Assembly: GCA_035455185.1 (NCBI GenBank) | Contig: DATIFQ010000129.1 | Coordinates: forward strand, 1 to 39,554 | Source: JAEHDI01 sp035455185 | GTDB lineage: Bacteria; Acidobacteriota; Terriglobia; Bryobacterales; Bryobacteraceae | Reading direction: 5' to 3' | Length of the DNA stretch: 39,554 bases | Shown: piece after piece, positions 1 through 8,562 of the stretch | Layout: every line of letters begins with the position of its first letter | Numbering within the stretch: position 1 is the first letter of the stretch | Translations under genes and position numbers: made by a program | Notes under the pieces: model-generated | What the model was told of the DNA's origin: nothing | The model's input: the letters and a program-made list of their open reading frames with translations, nothing else | The model's database searches: none

Positions 1-1077
1 AGCCGGGAGTCAAAATTCTATCTTTGGAGTGACAGCGCGGACGCGCCGCCTCCGGGTCCTGCCGGCAAGGACACATACTTTATGGTCCGCCCGACCCATT
101 TGCCGGGGGACGGGCCGGGTAACCTCTACGACTCCAGGAAGCACGAATTTTGGCAGTACAGCGCGCGAGCCGGCAAGTACTACTGGACAAAGTGGGGCGG
201 CGTTGACAAGGCCGGCAAACGGACCCGCCTGTCGCAGTACAACTGGGGGAGCCGCGAGTTCCAGGAAGAGGCCGAGAGAATCGTCCGCTTCTGGATGGAC
301 ACTGGTATCGATGGCATGATCATCGACGCGGTGAACTGGTACGTGGATTACACCTGGGAACTCGGACGCCGGCGCATCACGGACGTGATCGCGAGTTACG
401 GGAACGTATACTCCCAGCCCGAAGACGCCGGCGGCTTTCACGAGGACCCGGTGCCCTGGATCACCGAGGGCGGCTGGAACTCCGTACAGAACTACGCGCT
501 GAACATCTGGTGGGAGAAGGGCTCTAACGTAATCCAAAACGCTATCGAGACGGGCGACCCGCGCCCCATCGAACGGGCGTTGCGTGATTTCCGCGACCGC
601 GTTGTCGAGGCGGGCGGGACCTTGTATTTCGCGCCCGAGGCGCGTGGCCGCATCGACGATGCCAGCAAGCGGAGGCTGGCGGCGGCGGTGGTCATCACGA
701 CGGGCCACCTGGTGGCGGTTCACGAAGGCCGGAAGGGCTGTTGGTGGACCCCGAGGTGCGCCGGCTGATCGAAGCAAAGCGGGCGCATCCGGCTCTGGGG
801 CAGCTCGCACGGCGACGGCAGCTTGCGACACGCGCTGACGACAAGCACTACGCGTTCATGCTCGCGGCGCCAGACAACTCCGAGCGCATGATGGTAGCGA
901 TGAACTTTCAGGCGGCGCCGCAAACCGTCGAAGTGGATCTTAGCGGTGTCGCGACGCCGCGGTTGGTGGAGGTCGGGACCGGTGCTTCGCTCCCCCGGCA
1001 ATACCCGGCTCGCCGTGGACCTGCCTGCTTACGGCTACCGCCTCTTTGTTGTCAAGCCGGTGCAGGCCGCGCCGTGA
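1..1077 (+). pseudogene. GH13 alpha-amylase-family glycosidase, 3' part, two frameshifts
   Basis: The left edge cuts this gene. Frame 1 reads from base 1 as the C-terminal half of a GH13 (alpha-amylase superfamily) enzyme. A GIDGMIIDAV segment matches conserved region II, with the likely nucleophile Asp at codon 325-327. Near 715-737 the reading moves to frame 3, where the VDPEVRRLIEAKRAHPAL segment and a C-terminal beta-domain continue. At a run of five C (992-996) it returns to frame 1, giving the typical DLPAYGYRLFVVK ending and a TGA at 1075-1077. The shifts compensate each other (one base lost, one gained). Both sit in or near homopolymer runs, so a sequencing error is as likely as true gene decay. 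If intact, the enzyme would hydrolyse or transfer alpha-glucosidic bonds. The exact substrate cannot be told. Confidence 0.8.
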
Positions 1078-1454
1078 CCCTCGTAACTACGACGAAAGCG
1101 TCCTCAGGGGCCACCGGGTTCTACGGCAACTTCTTTCTCTATCCGGGGGACGGTGGTAGCGGGCGGCTTTCGCTGGGGCGACCTGGCGGTTGACCAAAAA
1201 AAGGCCACCGGCAGCGCCGATGGCCTGGAGTGTCAGAGAAGAGAACGCTTCCTCGCGTCTACTGTTCTCGGCAATGATGCTCCTGTCCCCTTTTTCTGTC
1301 AAGTCCATTCTGGACATCGAAGAATACGGCAAAGACGATGGGGCAGTGGCGGCGACACAAAGGCCACCGAACCGGTGAGATTCGATGACCCTGTGGGTCG
1401 ACGTGGCGTTTGAGGCTTGTGTGGCCCGTTTGACCGGATAGCATTCTTCTCGTT
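1078..1454. other. intergenic region between convergent genes
   Basis: No convincing gene was found in this 377-base stretch. Short open frames exist on both strands but show no family resemblance or ribosome binding site. It contains the minus-strand intrinsic terminator at 1196-1226. The motif AAAGGCCACCG occurs near 1200 and again near 1360. Confidence 0.5.
1196..1226 (-). terminator. intrinsic terminator (minus strand)
   Basis: Read on the minus strand, AGGCCA-T-CGGC, loop GCT, then GCCG-G-TGGCCT forms an 11-pair stem with one T-G wobble. Seven T follow directly (1202 down to 1196). This is a textbook rho-independent terminator. It should end transcripts of the membrane-protein gene that stops at 1455, about 230 bases upstream. 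Confidence 0.85.
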
Positions 1455-2018
1455 TTAATACGACCGGCTACAATGCTTCCTTCCACCGGGAGTTGTCGCA
1501 TGGATGTTGATCGTCTTACAGGCAACGCGGCTGAGATTCAAGCGCTCACCCTTCAAGTTTGTAAAAAGTTCCTGGGGGAGTTCATAAGCCTCTCCAGCTG
1601 TCATCCCATCCACTGCGTGGCTATATCCCTCATTCACGAGGATCTTGATCTCAGTCCAGTCTTCCCCACTCGCATTAGAGACTATTACACTGTCAAGCGA
1701 ACATACTACCGATGCTTCCAGAGTTGTGGCGCTAGTCTCTGTTGTTTCTGTTTGGGTGGAAGTCACTTCTGGTCCGATGGCTATTTTCGAGGGAAAGGCG
1801 CCAAGGGAATTCAAGATCGACACCACAATGATGAAAATCACGATAACGTGCCAACGTCTCGGATCAACAGACTGGGGAAGTACCGCTTGTGGGTTAGCCA
1901 GACCGACGGCAAGCCAGATCATACAGATCACCGCAAGGAGGCCAGACACGATCTGTGAGACGAAGATCAGCCCCAGTTGCGGCTTCAGGGCGGTGGCATA
2001 TGCACAGAGAAACCCCAC
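1455..2018 (-). CDS. two-TM membrane protein with C-terminal extracytoplasmic domain
   Basis: The product is 187 aa and starts at GTG 2018, chosen because GAGAGGA lies about 7 bases upstream. Residues 10-40 and roughly 58-72 are hydrophobic and likely span the membrane. A Thr/Ser-rich linker follows (about 80-100). The C-terminal part runs from VIVSNASGEDWTEIKILVN through a 'TAGEAYELP' stretch to a 'TPGG' end. This layout resembles a recurrent C-terminal domain of uncharacterised acidobacterial membrane proteins (pattern DWT..K..LN, A-G-Y-LP, TPGG). No enzyme motif is visible. The gene appears monocistronic and ends toward the terminator at 1196-1226. Function is unknown; a surface-exposed sensor or structural role is possible but not shown. 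Confidence 0.7.
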   Translation of the reverse strand: MGFLCAYATALKPQLGLIFVSQIVSGLLAVICMIWLAVGLANPQAVLPQSVDPRRWHVIVIFIIVVSILNSLGAFPSKIAIGPEVTSTQTETTETSATTLEASVVCSLDSVIVSNASGEDWTEIKILVNEGYSHAVDGMTAGEAYELPQELFTNLKGERLNLSRVACKTINIHATTPGGRKHCSRSY

Positions 2019-2123
2019 TGTCGCTTCCTCTCGCGTGCCAATATATCACGCGCCCGACAACGGCTCCAGGCTCAGCCCAACTGGGGAAAATCGACTCCAC
2101 AGCGAGACAGTCGGGAGCTCTCA

Positions 2124-2315
2124 ATGGAGATTCGACAGTACATGGCGAAGTTGGGGAAGAAGGGCGGCAAGATCGCCGCATTCCGCATGACCAAAGCCGG
2201 ACGGGCCGCTCGAGCCAGAAAGGGCGGTCAGGCTGGCGAGACACGGAAGCCGTCGCAGCGAAGCTCATCACTGGGAGAGACCGGGGAGCGCCGACATAAC
2301 GGGCCAAGCGGCTGA
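2124..2315 (+). CDS. small KGG-motif basic protein
   Basis: This 63-aa product starts at ATG 2124, with GGGAG six bases upstream. The segment YMAKLGKKGGKIAAFRM followed by RAARARKGGQAG is a repeated K-G-G pattern rich in Lys, Arg and Ala. Small proteins of this type, with a repeated LG(K/R)KGG and an Ala/Arg helix, are common in Acidobacteria and resemble the KGG repeats of bacterial stress proteins. The overall charge is strongly positive, so nucleic-acid binding is possible, but no function is established. The start lies 105 bases from the divergent membrane-protein gene. The ribosome binding site and motif support the call; the short length limits certainty. Confidence 0.5.
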   Translation: MEIRQYMAKLGKKGGKIAAFRMTKAGRAARARKGGQAGETRKPSQRSSSLGETGERRHNGPSG

Positions 2316-2520
2316 CGATTACCCCTGCAGATGGGACAGTATTGCTGGTAGAAGAGACCGCTTGATTGCAGCCGTTAGAGGCTGGCGGGGTGCAATTGCA
2401 TCACCGAGTAAACCAAAGTTAGTATCCGTTGTAGACCCGGAGGAAACATTGACAGAAAATGGCTTCGGCTCTACACTCGTCCTGACCCTGGATTCGACTA
2501 GCCGGTAAGAGAGGGCGACC

Positions 2521-3357
2521 ATGATCAGTTTGTTTGAGACGACGCAAAAGGAAAAAACGCCAACATCCCGCGAGGTCTATTTGAAGCGCCTCCATGAGAT
2601 TGCTTACGATCCAAACGGGAAATCGAGCGAGCCGGCAACAGCAACCGCACCAGATCCCGCGGTAGAGGCGCCTCCGGAGACCGTCTCCGCCGAGACCGTA
2701 GCAGAGATGGAAATCAAGACAATCCCACAGCTGCCCGGAACATTGCTTTTTCCCGCGGTCGAGCCGTTTTCCTTCCAGGGCGAGATGAAAGTGGGGGCCA
2801 TGGAGGAAGCTGCGACATTGGATTCGCGGAAACTGGCAGAGGAGATCGCGCCGAAATTCGTCGACGCGTTCGTCGTCGCATTCGACGAGATGGAGCGTCA
2901 CGCCTTGGGTTCGAACAGCAAGGCTTCCGAGGCGGCTGCCGAACTGAGCCGGGCGTCGCAGGATCTGCAGGCGCTCAACGGGCAGGTGGGGGCAATCCGC
3001 CGGGCCATCGATTCCCTCGCCGCCGCCCAGCGAGAGCTTTCCACGCGAGTGTCGAACATCGAAGCCGGCCTGCGTGAGCACGAGAAGATCAACCTGAACC
3101 TCGAGGCCGGCATGAAGCAGTCCGAACAGGCTCTCAAAGCACAGCAGGGCCTCCTCACCGAAAAACTGAACACTGTCGCAGAGCAGGCGGCTCCTATCAA
3201 TGAACGGCTAGACGCCCAGGCCAATGCGATCCGCAGTCTCCATCGCGCATCCCCGGATCGCCTAGGCCACCGCGATGATCTTCGCTCCACTCTTCAAAAG
3301 ATTCAGGAAATCGCAGGCAAGCTGTCCACACCGGGTTCACTGCCGGGCAAACTCTAA
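2521..3357 (+). CDS. coiled-coil protein of unknown function
   Basis: The product is 278 aa. The ATG at 2521 follows AGAGAGGG by about 7 bases. There is no signal peptide or membrane segment, so it should be cytoplasmic. Residues 35-60 are Ala/Pro/Glu/Thr-rich and probably disordered. From about residue 95 the sequence is helical. From roughly 135 to 230 it has long heptad-like stretches (ELSRASQDLQALNGQVGAIR, AAQRELSTRVSNIEAGLREH) typical of an extended coiled coil. It could be a scaffold or dimerisation protein. It lies directly upstream of the TadG-like and PilZ genes on the same strand, separated by 290 bases, so a link is possible but unproven. No family was recognised. Confidence 0.75.
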   Translation: MISLFETTQKEKTPTSREVYLKRLHEIAYDPNGKSSEPATATAPDPAVEAPPETVSAETVAEMEIKTIPQLPGTLLFPAVEPFSFQGEMKVGAMEEAATLDSRKLAEEIAPKFVDAFVVAFDEMERHALGSNSKASEAAAELSRASQDLQALNGQVGAIRRAIDSLAAAQRELSTRVSNIEAGLREHEKINLNLEAGMKQSEQALKAQQGLLTEKLNTVAEQAAPINERLDAQANAIRSLHRASPDRLGHRDDLRSTLQKIQEIAGKLSTPGSLPGKL

Positions 3358-3647
3358 GTCTTGGGTGACCTTCCTTCCAGGTCCCTGTTATCAGACAATC
3401 CTTCGTGACAAACTTGCCACTAACCATCGTTAATGGTCGTACTATACACTTCCGCTCTGAGTGGCCTGGCACTGGAAGTCTCGCCTGTAGAAGTGTGGAT
3501 CTTGACTACAGACAAGTACCATCAACGTTATGAAAGATAACGTAATGTTGCACTAGCACAAAAGTTTGCCACAGATTTGTCCAAAAGATAGCCACCACAA
3601 CTTGTAACTTCTGCACTACTCTTATGGTTGGTAAGGAGGACCAGCGT
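3358..3647. other. intergenic region upstream of TadG-like gene
   Basis: This 290-base, relatively AT-rich leader lies before the TadG-like gene. It contains ACGTTA-7nt-TAACGT (3525-3543), a perfect 6-bp inverted repeat that could be an operator. ACCAT and ATGGT flank 3423-3437. No confident -35/-10 pair was found. AAGGAGGA at 3633-3640 is the ribosome binding site of the next gene. Confidence 0.4.
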
Positions 3648-5411
3648 ATGCGGCTGGTGTCCGGTGGAACGCGTCGTGGTCAGGTTGTGGTAATGGTCGC
3701 GGTGGGCCTGATCACCATGTGCGGTATGTTGGGCCTGGTTGTTGATCTTGGCTGGTCGTATTTCGTCAAGAAATCGGCACAAGGAGCCGCCGATGCAGCG
3801 GCACTGGCAGCGGCTTTGGCGGCGTACGATACCGCTGGTCCCTCTGCGCCATATAACAACAAATGCGGAGTGAGCTTGGAGTGTTCCCCGACACCGGTTC
3901 TTTGTCCCGCGTCTGACAATCTGATGGCCGGATGCCTGTACGCACAGCAGAATGGTTTTGCGGTGGATGGACACGGGGGTCGTCAAGCTGTGAGGATGGC
4001 CGCCAACGCTGAGTTCCCGCCAGCTTCTCCGCCGACCGCCCCCGGCGTCCCAGTTTACTATTGGGTCACTGCTCGCACCGTGGAAGATGTCCCACAGCTC
4101 TTCTCTGCTGTCCTGGGAAACTCATCGGGAGTTGTGTCCGCACGGGCCACGGCGGGCATCGCCAGTATTCCGTTTCCCGGTGTCATTTACGGGCTCAATA
4201 TCATTACGGATCCTGGTCCATTTGGAACCGGGGTGGATATTTCAATGACGGGCGGTCACGGTCAAAACTGGATCAAAACGGTGGGCGGGGTTTACATGGC
4301 CTCTGAGGCGAACGGCCCCAGCACCTGGGCGGGCGAGACGAGCGGCACGGGGACTGTGGAAGCCTCAGTGATCAACATATACGGAGCCGGCGGCGTGAAG
4401 GAACCGGGCTCGTACAGCCCGATGCCGACCAACCTGGACAATTTTGAACCTTTTCGCGATCCGGTGGAGAAGGCAACGCGCCTGGTGGGTCAGCCTGACG
4501 CCCCGGATTCACAGAGTGCCCCGTTGCAGGCCGTCTCTGGCGGAACTATCTTTGGCGACTGCGCGAATCCGCTCACGGTCAGCTCCGGTACTTACTACGC
4601 CACAGACCAGAACGGGGTGCCGACTGGCCAGCCCATCCGGGTCAATGGATGTGTGAACTTCGGTACCCCCGGACAGTTCAACAATTTTGTCTTCGCTGGC
4701 GGCCTGCACTTTGCTGATACGGGATCACAGGTGAAGGTCGCTCCGGGCCGCTATTTCGCCGCGGGTGCCATGAGAAACAACGATGTTTTCTACATGCGCA
4801 ATGGGGTTGCTTTGACGGACTACACACCTCTCATCGACGGAAACGCACAGCCGACCCAGGACCTTGGTGAAATCTTCGTGTTCACCGACCAGAATTATCC
4901 CGGCCTTCCAATTCCTGCGGACCTCAAACAGCAGCTGGACGCTCTGGGTCTCGGCTACGGAAGAGTCGAAGTGCAAACTGGAAACACCGACGGCTCTGAA
5001 ATTAGTCTCCATGGTCTGACGACTGATCCGGTGCTAAAGGTATCCCTTCCAGGCAACCTGCAGCACTTCTCGCCGGTTGTCTTGTACGTCGATCAGGGAA
5101 ATTCGAGAATCGACTACGACAACGGCGTGCTCCAAGAACCTGGCGATCCCGGATGCATCGCAGAACCCTGCCTGAGCGACACGACCGAAGTGGACGATCC
5201 GATGATGATGCTTCAGTCGAGCCCCAATTACGACGTATTCGGGACCGTGTACGTGCCGCGCGGCGGTAGCTTACAATTCCAGGGCTCTGGGAACATTGAC
5301 GCGCCGTCGCAATTCATCGCCGGTACGTTCGGTCTGCGGGGCGGTGCGCAGATCAATCCCCAACCGCTCAGTCCCGGATTCGCACTGATGAGAGCGGTGC
5401 TGATCGAATAA
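3648..5411 (+). CDS. TadG-like exported surface protein (paralogue 1)
   Basis: The product is 587 aa. The start is ATG 3648 because AAGGAGGA (3633-3640) sits 7 bases before it; an in-frame ATG at 3624 lies upstream of that site. The N-terminus (RRGQVVVMVAVGLITMCG, then LVVDLGWSYFVKKSAQGAADAAALAAA) is the TadE/TadG-like Flp-pilus 'Tad' segment, a membrane anchor followed by the conserved D-A-A-A-L-A helix. The remaining ~500 residues are extracytoplasmic, Gly/Asn/Asp-rich and beta-like, with repeated GEIFVFTD and SGTYYA-type segments and few Cys. No other Tad pilus gene (ATPase, prepilin, secretin) is nearby. It ends in VLIE, as its paralogue at 14288-16099 ends in ALIE. The role is probably cell surface or pseudopilin-associated; the ligand is unknown. 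Confidence 0.8.
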   Translation: MRLVSGGTRRGQVVVMVAVGLITMCGMLGLVVDLGWSYFVKKSAQGAADAAALAAALAAYDTAGPSAPYNNKCGVSLECSPTPVLCPASDNLMAGCLYAQQNGFAVDGHGGRQAVRMAANAEFPPASPPTAPGVPVYYWVTARTVEDVPQLFSAVLGNSSGVVSARATAGIASIPFPGVIYGLNIITDPGPFGTGVDISMTGGHGQNWIKTVGGVYMASEANGPSTWAGETSGTGTVEASVINIYGAGGVKEPGSYSPMPTNLDNFEPFRDPVEKATRLVGQPDAPDSQSAPLQAVSGGTIFGDCANPLTVSSGTYYATDQNGVPTGQPIRVNGCVNFGTPGQFNNFVFAGGLHFADTGSQVKVAPGRYFAAGAMRNNDVFYMRNGVALTDYTPLIDGNAQPTQDLGEIFVFTDQNYPGLPIPADLKQQLDALGLGYGRVEVQTGNTDGSEISLHGLTTDPVLKVSLPGNLQHFSPVVLYVDQGNSRIDYDNGVLQEPGDPGCIAEPCLSDTTEVDDPMMMLQSSPNYDVFGTVYVPRGGSLQFQGSGNIDAPSQFIAGTFGLRGGAQINPQPLSPGFALMRAVLIE

Positions 5412-5461
5412 GAAAATGTTCGTCGGAGAGCAGCGTCACCCAGCCTGACAAGATGAGGGTT

Positions 5462-5486
5462 GTTTCTTCCCACTAGGGGAAGAAAC
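5462..5486 (+). terminator. hairpin after TadG-like gene, possible terminator
   Basis: GTTTCTTCCC, loop ACTAG, GGGAAGAAAC form a perfect 10-bp stem beginning 51 bases after the TadG-like stop. No T-run follows, so it is either a weak terminator or an RNA-stabilising hairpin. Confidence 0.5.
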
Positions 5487-5606
5487 TCCTGTGGGTGAAG
5501 CAGCAACGGGTCGATCTCTCCACACATTCTCATCGGTTTAACGGCGTTCTCATTTGGCTACTGACGTGCCACAACTGGTCTTGTCGTCACCAACGGGGGC
5601 GCGACC

Positions 5607-6017
5607 ATGAGCGTGCGGAACAAGCGTGCATCCGATGACGACCGTCCCCGGGCCAAGCAGCGCCGCACTGCCTTGCTAGCAGACCTGATGCATGCGCAGG
5701 CGGAAAAGCCGACTCGGTTTCCGATCGTCCGTGAAGTCCGTTACAAAGTGATGAATTCGAAGGGAGCCGTCGAAGTCGGTACCGGCGAGACAATCAACAT
5801 CAGCAGTAAGGGGGTGTTGTTCAACGCGCACGCACCTTTGCCTTCGGGCAAGCGGATAGAGATTTCCATCAATTGGCCGGCTCAACTCGACGGGAAATGC
5901 GGCCTGAAACTGGTGGCTCGTGGCCGCATCGTGCGTTGTGAGGGCACAAACGTCGCCCTGGAGATCGAGAAGTACGAATTCCGGACCGCCGGCCGAGGCC
6001 CGGGAGCGGGAATCTGA
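5607..6017 (+). CDS. PilZ-domain protein
   Basis: The product is 136 aa, starting at ATG 5607 behind a weak GGGGG sequence. The PilZ beta-barrel covers about residues 33-130. RFPIVREVRYKV opens the domain, GETINISSKGVLF carries the (D/N)xSxxG c-di-GMP motif (N-I-S-S-K-G), and later strands include GRIVRCEG and ALEIEKYEFR. The usual RxxxR at the domain start is not exact here: the arginines are spaced R-x4-R-x2-R. C-di-GMP binding is therefore likely but not certain. The protein is cytoplasmic, with a basic, disordered N-terminal 30 residues. It lies 195 bases after the TadG-like gene on the same strand, which fits control of a surface function by c-di-GMP, although a hairpin separates them. 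Confidence 0.8.
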   Translation: MSVRNKRASDDDRPRAKQRRTALLADLMHAQAEKPTRFPIVREVRYKVMNSKGAVEVGTGETINISSKGVLFNAHAPLPSGKRIEISINWPAQLDGKCGLKLVARGRIVRCEGTNVALEIEKYEFRTAGRGPGAGI

Positions 6018-6128
6018 GTTCGTGGCCTATCAGGTCGGCTGCCGGAGCGGTGAACGATCTACGGCAAAGTAACGGGCAGAGTCGCCCCTCGGCGAACTTG
6101 CTTATTTCCAGTAAATTCTCGAATTGAA

Positions 6129-6206
6129 TGGGGTGGGCGGAGGGATTCGAACCCTCGGCCACCGGAACCACAATCCGGCGCTCTACCAAGCTGAGCTACG
6201 CCCACC
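6129..6206 (-). tRNA. tRNA-His (anticodon GTG)
   Basis: The minus strand folds into a full cloverleaf. The acceptor GTGGGCG pairs with CGCCCAC. The anticodon stem CCGGA/TCCGG encloses the loop TTGTGGT with anticodon GTG (6171-6169), and the T arm is AGGG-TTCGAAT-CCCT. An extra G(-1) at 6206 faces discriminator C73 at 6132, the tRNA-His hallmark. CCA is encoded at 6131-6129. A TAAAAT -10-like box lies on the minus strand at 6225-6220. Confidence 0.97.
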
Positions 6207-6286
6207 GTGGGGAAACTTCATTTTAGCAAATCCACGGAAAAACCAGGAACAGCCCGCATCCGCGTTTTCTCGTCAGCTCCCGGCTT

Positions 6287-7732
6287 CTACAACCCCGCCT
6301 GCTTCCACAGTTCGTCCACCCGCCGCTTCACCTCCGGCGCCATCTCGATGACGTCCGGCCATGGCCGCACGAATCCCTCCTCCGGCCACTTCCGCGTCGC
6401 GTCGATCCCCATCTTCGACCCGAAGTTCGGCAGCCGGCTCGAGTGATCCAGCGAATCCACCGGGCCCATCACGAACTCGATGTCCCGCTGCGGATCGATG
6501 TTGTTCAGCGCCTTCCAGGTCACCTCACGCACGTTCTGCACGTCTACGTCCTCGTCCACCACAACAATGCACTTCGAGAACATCGCCTGCCCCAGCCCCC
6601 AGATCGCGTGCATCACCTTCCGCGCGTGCAGCGGGTACGATTTCCGGATCGCTACCAGGATCAAATTGTGGAACACCCCCTCCGCCGGCATCGAGATGTC
6701 CCGCACCTCGGGCAGTTGCAGCCGCATCAGCGGCAGGAAGATCCGCTCGATCGCCTTGCCCATGTAGTAGTCCTCCATCGGCGGCGGCCCGACGATCGTT
6801 GTCGCGTAGATCGGCTCCCTCCGTTGCGTGACGCAGGTGACGTGAAACACCGGATACGGGTCCTCGAGCGAATAGAATCCCGTGTGGTCGCCGAACGGAC
6901 CCTCCGTCCGCAGCTCCCCCGGCTCCACGTATCCTTCGAGAACGATCTCCGCATTCGACGGCACTTCCAGGTCCGACGTCTCGCACTTCACCATCTCCAC
7001 CGGCTTGCCGCGCAGAAAGCCCGCGATCATCATCTCGTCCAGGTCCGGCGGCAGCGGCAGGACCGCTGAATACATCGTCGCCGGGTCGCTCCCGATCGCC
7101 ACCGCCACGTCCATCCGCTTCGCGCCTTCTTTTATCCGCCGCCGGTAGTGTTCCGCGCCCTGCTTGTGCGTCTGCCAGTGCATGCCGGTCGTGTGATCGT
7201 CGAACACCTGCATCCTGTACATGCCGCAGTTGCGCTTCCCGGTGTCCGGGTTCTTCGTGAATACCAGCGGCAGCGTGATGAAACGCCCGCCGTCCTGCGG
7301 CCAGCACTTCAAAATCGGATACTCGGACAGCGAGAAGCCCTCGTGCCTTACCACCTCCTTCGACGGCCCGCCCGAGACGATCTTCGGAAAGAAGCTGCCC
7401 ATCTCCGCCAGCTTCGGCAGCATCTTCAGCTTCCCCATCAGCCCCTCGGGCATCCGCATCTCGAGGTACTCCGAGATCCGCCCCGCCACCTCCTCTACCG
7501 ATGACACCTCGAGCGCGATCTCCATCCGCCGTTGGCTGGCAAAGGCATTGATCAACAGCGGAACCCTGGAACCCGTTGGCCTCTCAAACAGCAGCGCCGG
7601 GCCGCCCTGCTTCACCGCCCGGTCGGCGAACTCGGTGATTTCGAGCACCGGATCGGCTTCCACCGCCACCCGCTTTAGCTCTCCCTCTTTCTCCAGCGCA
7701 CGAATGAACTCCCGCAGATCCGTGTAAGCCAT
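6287..7732 (-). CDS. ubiD: UbiD-family decarboxylase
   Basis: The product is 481 aa, close to the usual UbiD length. It starts at ATG 7732 with AAAGGGA about 10 bases upstream. It aligns by eye with UbiD along its length: N-terminal DLREFIRALEKEGELKRV, then CGMYRMQVFDDHTTGMHWQ, the prFMN/metal region EIVLEGYVEPGELRTEGPFGDHTGFY (Glu/Arg/Glu/Asp ligands), and a C-terminal SRLPNFGSKMGIDATRKWPEEG. The family performs reversible decarboxylation of aromatic or unsaturated acids using prenylated FMN made by UbiX. In respiratory bacteria the usual role is polyprenyl-hydroxybenzoate decarboxylation for quinone synthesis, or the matching futalosine-pathway step. No UbiX or quinone gene is in the window. 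It diverges from fabG across 59 bases. Confidence 0.92.
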   Translation of the reverse strand: MAYTDLREFIRALEKEGELKRVAVEADPVLEITEFADRAVKQGGPALLFERPTGSRVPLLINAFASQRRMEIALEVSSVEEVAGRISEYLEMRMPEGLMGKLKMLPKLAEMGSFFPKIVSGGPSKEVVRHEGFSLSEYPILKCWPQDGGRFITLPLVFTKNPDTGKRNCGMYRMQVFDDHTTGMHWQTHKQGAEHYRRRIKEGAKRMDVAVAIGSDPATMYSAVLPLPPDLDEMMIAGFLRGKPVEMVKCETSDLEVPSNAEIVLEGYVEPGELRTEGPFGDHTGFYSLEDPYPVFHVTCVTQRREPIYATTIVGPPPMEDYYMGKAIERIFLPLMRLQLPEVRDISMPAEGVFHNLILVAIRKSYPLHARKVMHAIWGLGQAMFSKCIVVVDEDVDVQNVREVTWKALNNIDPQRDIEFVMGPVDSLDHSSRLPNFGSKMGIDATRKWPEEGFVRPWPDVIEMAPEVKRRVDELWKQAGL

Positions 7733-7791
7733 ATGGGTGTGTTCCCTTTCTACTATGATTGATGGGTTATAGCCAACATCCAGGAGATTTC

Positions 7792-8526
7792 ATGGTGAAC
7801 CGTGTTGCCTTCGTTACCGGTGCGAGCCGTGGCATCGGCCGCTCCATCGCTCTCATGCTTTGCCGCAGCGGCTACGAGATCGTCGTCGCCTCTCCCGAGG
7901 TCGAGAACAATGAGGCGGTGGCCGCCGAGATCCGCGCGTGCAGCGGGCGCGCCCTTACCCTCAACTTCGACCTCACCTCGCTTGACTCGATCAAGTCGGG
8001 CGTAGCCGCCGCCCTCAAGGAATGTGGCCGAATCGACGTGCTCGTGAACAACGCAGGCATCACCAAGGACGGGCTCGCCGTCCGCATGAAGCCCGAGGAC
8101 TGGAACCTCGTCATCCAGATCAACTTGACCGGCGCATTCTACACAACCCAGCAAGTCCTCCCAGGCATGATGAAAGAGCGCTGGGGACGCATCGTCAACG
8201 TCGCCTCCGTGGTCGGCCAGATGGGCAATGCAGGCCAGGCCAACTACGTCAGCTCCAAGGCTGGCATCATTGGTCTTACCAAGGCGCTCGCCCGCGAGGT
8301 CGCGAGCCGCAACATCACCGTAAACGCCGTCGCTCCCGGCTTCATCGAAACCGACATGACCGCCAGGCTGCCCCAGGAAGTGAAGGACCAGATGGCCTCC
8401 ACCATCGCCCTGAAACGCTTCGGCACGCCCGACGATGTCGCCGCCGCCGTCCGCTTCCTGGCGAGCGAGGAAGCCGGCTACATTACCGGCAACGTCGTCA
8501 ACGTCAACGGCGGCATGTACATGTAA
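7792..8526 (+). CDS. fabG: 3-oxoacyl-[ACP] reductase-like SDR
   Basis: The product is 244 aa, the typical FabG length. The start is ATG 7792, chosen because AGGAG lies 7 bases before it and the protein then begins MVNRVAFVTGASRGIG; an in-frame ATG at 7759 would add 11 unrelated residues. The NADP(H) Rossmann motif TGASRGIG is at residues 9-16 and NNAG at 86-89. The catalytic tetrad is Asn111, Ser139, Tyr152 and Lys156. The C-terminus GYITGNVVNVNGGMYM is classical. It should reduce beta-ketoacyl-ACP in fatty-acid elongation, though FabG-like SDRs can act on other ketones. It stands alone here, followed 36 bases later by an unrelated exported hydrolase. Confidence 0.9.
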   Translation: MVNRVAFVTGASRGIGRSIALMLCRSGYEIVVASPEVENNEAVAAEIRACSGRALTLNFDLTSLDSIKSGVAAALKECGRIDVLVNNAGITKDGLAVRMKPEDWNLVIQINLTGAFYTTQQVLPGMMKERWGRIVNVASVVGQMGNAGQANYVSSKAGIIGLTKALAREVASRNITVNAVAPGFIETDMTARLPQEVKDQMASTIALKRFGTPDDVAAAVRFLASEEAGYITGNVVNVNGGMYM

Positions 8527-8562
8527 GGAACCGCGAGCGCAAGCGAGCGGCCGGAGGTGCCT

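Noticed and set aside
1153..1413. Short open frames on both strands between the GH13 gene and the membrane-protein gene
   Set aside because: They lack ribosome binding sites and family resemblance, and they span the minus-strand terminator.
2362..2508. Possible 48-aa reading frame from TTG 2362 ending just before the coiled-coil gene
   Set aside because: The frame is open and protein-like near its end (SVVDPEETLTENGFGSTLV), but the start codon is weak and no family is recognisable. A different frame before it also looks protein-like, so this may be an old remnant.
8531..8550. GC-rich direct repeat CCGCGAGCGCAAGCGAGCGG before the Tat hydrolase
   Set aside because: It is short and low complexity. 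A loosely similar stretch at 13493 is not close enough to call a repeat family.
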